In this document: one piece after another, positions 62,642 through 64,000 of the stretch
Layout of the letters: the number at the start of each line of letters is the position of its first letter
Numbering within the stretch: position 1 is the first letter of the stretch
Assembly (NCBI GenBank): GCA_017527435.1
Contig: JAFXQB010000001.1
Coordinates: 440,696 to 504,695 of the forward strand
Length of the DNA stretch: 64,000 bases
Source: Salinivirgaceae bacterium
GTDB lineage: Bacteria > Bacteroidota > Bacteroidia > Bacteroidales > SZUA-534
Direction of reading: 5' to 3'
Program-made: the position numbers and the translations under genes
The notes under the pieces: generated by a model
Databases searched by the model: none
The model's input: only the letters and a program-made list of their open reading frames with translations
Told to the model about the DNA's origin: nothing

Positions 62642-64000
62642 TCACCCTAACTCCACCACCGTAATTCCCGCGCCACCGAAATCGACGTGCTCGTCGCGGA
62701 CGCTGGTCACCACATCAACGGTTTGCAGGTACTCGCGCACCACGTTGCGCAGAATGCCGTTGCCCTTGCCGTGCAGAATTTTCACCTCGAAAACGCCTAC
62801 CATCACGGCCTCGTCAATGAAGGCGGCCACGCGGCTCACGGCCTCTTCGGCACGCATTCCGCGCACATCGAGTCCGGGCTTGAACGACAGCCGGCGCTGG
62901 TTCAACTCGTACGACTGCTGCAGACTGCCCTGCCGCACGCTCTTGCGAAGTTTCTTTTTCTCGTCGTCGGTCAGGTGCTGCAAACGGCTGATTTCCACAT
63001 TCATATATAGGTTGTCGAAAGCCACCACGGCGTTCTTCCCGTTCAGTTCCATAATCTCGCCCACGGTTGTCTGCCCCTCAATGCGCACTGGCATTCCAAT
63101 GGTGAAATCGCGCTGGCGCTCCTCAACCACATCGGCGGCCTTCAGTTGCGCGTCCTGTTTCGTCTTCGACGTGCGGACGCGGTTCTCGCGCTCCTTCAGT
63201 TTTTTGATTTTCTGCAAGATACGCTCCTCGTCATCGCTGGTCTGCTCCACTGCCTGACGCGCCTCGTCGAACTGCTGGCGGGCCTGCTTGGTTTTCTCCT
63301 TTTCGGCCTGCGACTCGCGAATCTGACGTATCGTATTTTCAATCAGTCTGTTGGAATCGGCCAATAGGCGTTTGGCGTCGTCTTTCGATTTTGTCATCAA
63401 CTCCTTGCGGAAACGTTTTGTCTCGTCGAGTTCGCGTTTTTCGGTCTCCATCATCTCCTCCAAGCGGCGCTCTATCTTGCGTATATTCTCGCGTTTACGC
63501 TCCCAATAGTACTTGTCGCGGGCAATTTCGCGAAGGTGCTTGTCGAAATTCAGGTGCTCCTCGCCAACCTTGCTGCGAGCGTCGTCAATCACATCTTGCG
63601 GCAGACCAATCTTATAGGCAATCTCGAAGGCGAAACTGCTGCCCGGCTTGCCCATCTCCATCACAAACATCGGCTCCATCCGGTTGGTGTCGTAAAGCAT
63701 TGCGCCATTGACAATTCCGTCGTGTCCGGCGGCGAAATGCTTCAGGTTGGTGTAGTGGGTGGTTATCACGCCGAAAACCTTCGCCTGGTTGAGCCGGTCG
63801 AGAATGGCTTCGGCAATGGCGCCGCCAAGCATCGGCTCTGTTCCCGTACCGAACTCGTCAATCAGAATCAGCGTCCGGCCGTCGGCGTTGCGCACAAAAT
63901 GCTTCATATTCAGCAAGTGCGAACTATATGTACTCAAGTCATTATCAATACTTTGCTCATCGCCAATATCGATAAACAGATTGGTGAAGATTCCGGCGTG
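62642..64000 (-). CDS. mutS2: Endonuclease MutS2, 3' part (5' end beyond window)
   Basis: The last 453 codons; the frame stays open to the window edge. ATPase domain with DIGDEQSIDNDLSTYSSHLL (Walker B/signature) and ILIDEFGTGTEPMLGGAIAE, a long coiled coil (about 150-270), and the C-terminal Smr nuclease domain LDVRGMRAEEAVSRVAAFID with ILHGKGNGILRNVVREYL. Acts on recombination intermediates or collided ribosomes rather than in mismatch repair. The Walker A is outside the window. Confidence 0.93.
   Translation of the reverse strand, partial: HAGIFTNLFIDIGDEQSIDNDLSTYSSHLLNMKHFVRNADGRTLILIDEFGTGTEPMLGGAIAEAILDRLNQAKVFGVITTHYTNLKHFAAGHDGIVNGAMLYDTNRMEPMFVMEMGKPGSSFAFEIAYKIGLPQDVIDDARSKVGEEHLNFDKHLREIARDKYYWERKRENIRKIERRLEEMMETEKRELDETKRFRKELMTKSKDDAKRLLADSNRLIENTIRQIRESQAEKEKTKQARQQFDEARQAVEQTSDDEERILQKIKKLKERENRVRTSKTKQDAQLKAADVVEERQRDFTIGMPVRIEGQTTVGEIMELNGKNAVVAFDNLYMNVEISRLQHLTDDEKKKLRKSVRQGSLQQSYELNQRRLSFKPGLDVRGMRAEEAVSRVAAFIDEAVMVGVFEVKILHGKGNGILRNVVREYLQTVDVVTSVRDEHVDFGGAGITVVELG

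Overview
The window is chromosomal DNA of a member of the phylum Bacteroidota, most likely order Bacteroidales. The evidence is: TonB-dependent receptors and DUF4249 lipoproteins; recurrent TAnnTTTG -7 promoter elements in place of E. coli-type -10 boxes; a str-S10-spc-alpha ribosomal cluster in Bacteroidota order (rpsL-rpsG-fusA-rpsJ...rplQ); zinc-site-free L36; and A-rich rather than Shine-Dalgarno leaders. No rRNA, intact insertion sequence or CRISPR array was found.

Layout. (1) 1-17.6 kb is an accessory region of mixed base composition. It holds a DUF4294 protein; an AT-rich two-gene unit of an AAA/ABC-type ATPase plus a small PD-(D/E)XK-like protein; a membrane TPR/LuxR-type regulator; and a run of secreted proteins (DUF3244-like protein, lipoprotein, two duplicated DUF4249 lipoproteins, a thioredoxin-fold lipoprotein and a TonB-dependent receptor). 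These are followed by remnants (frameshifted RHS-type toxin C-terminus with a tightly coupled small ORF, RHS/DUF4249 chimera, HIRAN fragment), an OLD-family ATPase/TOPRIM nuclease and a DUF4143 ATPase. (2) 17.6-24.7 kb: beta-barrel-like protein, FKBP lipoprotein, SDR, VOC protein, GH51 arabinofuranosidase, tRNA-Lys, tmRNA and a PolB-type exonuclease. (3) 24.7-41.8 kb: an uninterrupted minus-strand ribosomal/translation superoperon from rpsL to rplQ, with fusA, secY, infA and rpoA. (4) 41.9-47.4 kb: YfiR-like protein plus TonB receptor with an unusual Gln/Ala-rich insert, a secreted propeller-like protein and a GNAT acetyltransferase. (5) 47.5-64 kb: carboxylesterase, lysC-lysA (diaminopimelate/lysine pathway), rpsT, tRNA-Glu, a small membrane protein-mutL-rhomboid run, a three-FKBP-domain isomerase, a TlpA-like thioredoxin protein, mgtE, rsmA, a Fur-family regulator and the 3' part of mutS2 running off the window.

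How the parts relate. The housekeeping block is ordinary, except that map is absent between secY and infA. The interesting part is the first 16 kb, which looks like a small defence/conflict island: an ATPase-nuclease pair, an OLD nuclease beside a HIRAN remnant, and a decaying RHS toxin with a candidate immunity gene. Several local duplications are visible: a regulator fragment next to the ATPase gene, tandem DUF4249 genes, and a duplicated promoter-plus-start of the FKBP gene. The best candidate for an undescribed system is the ATPase/PD-(D/E)XK pair at 1009-2936; that assignment is inference from motifs and gene coupling only.
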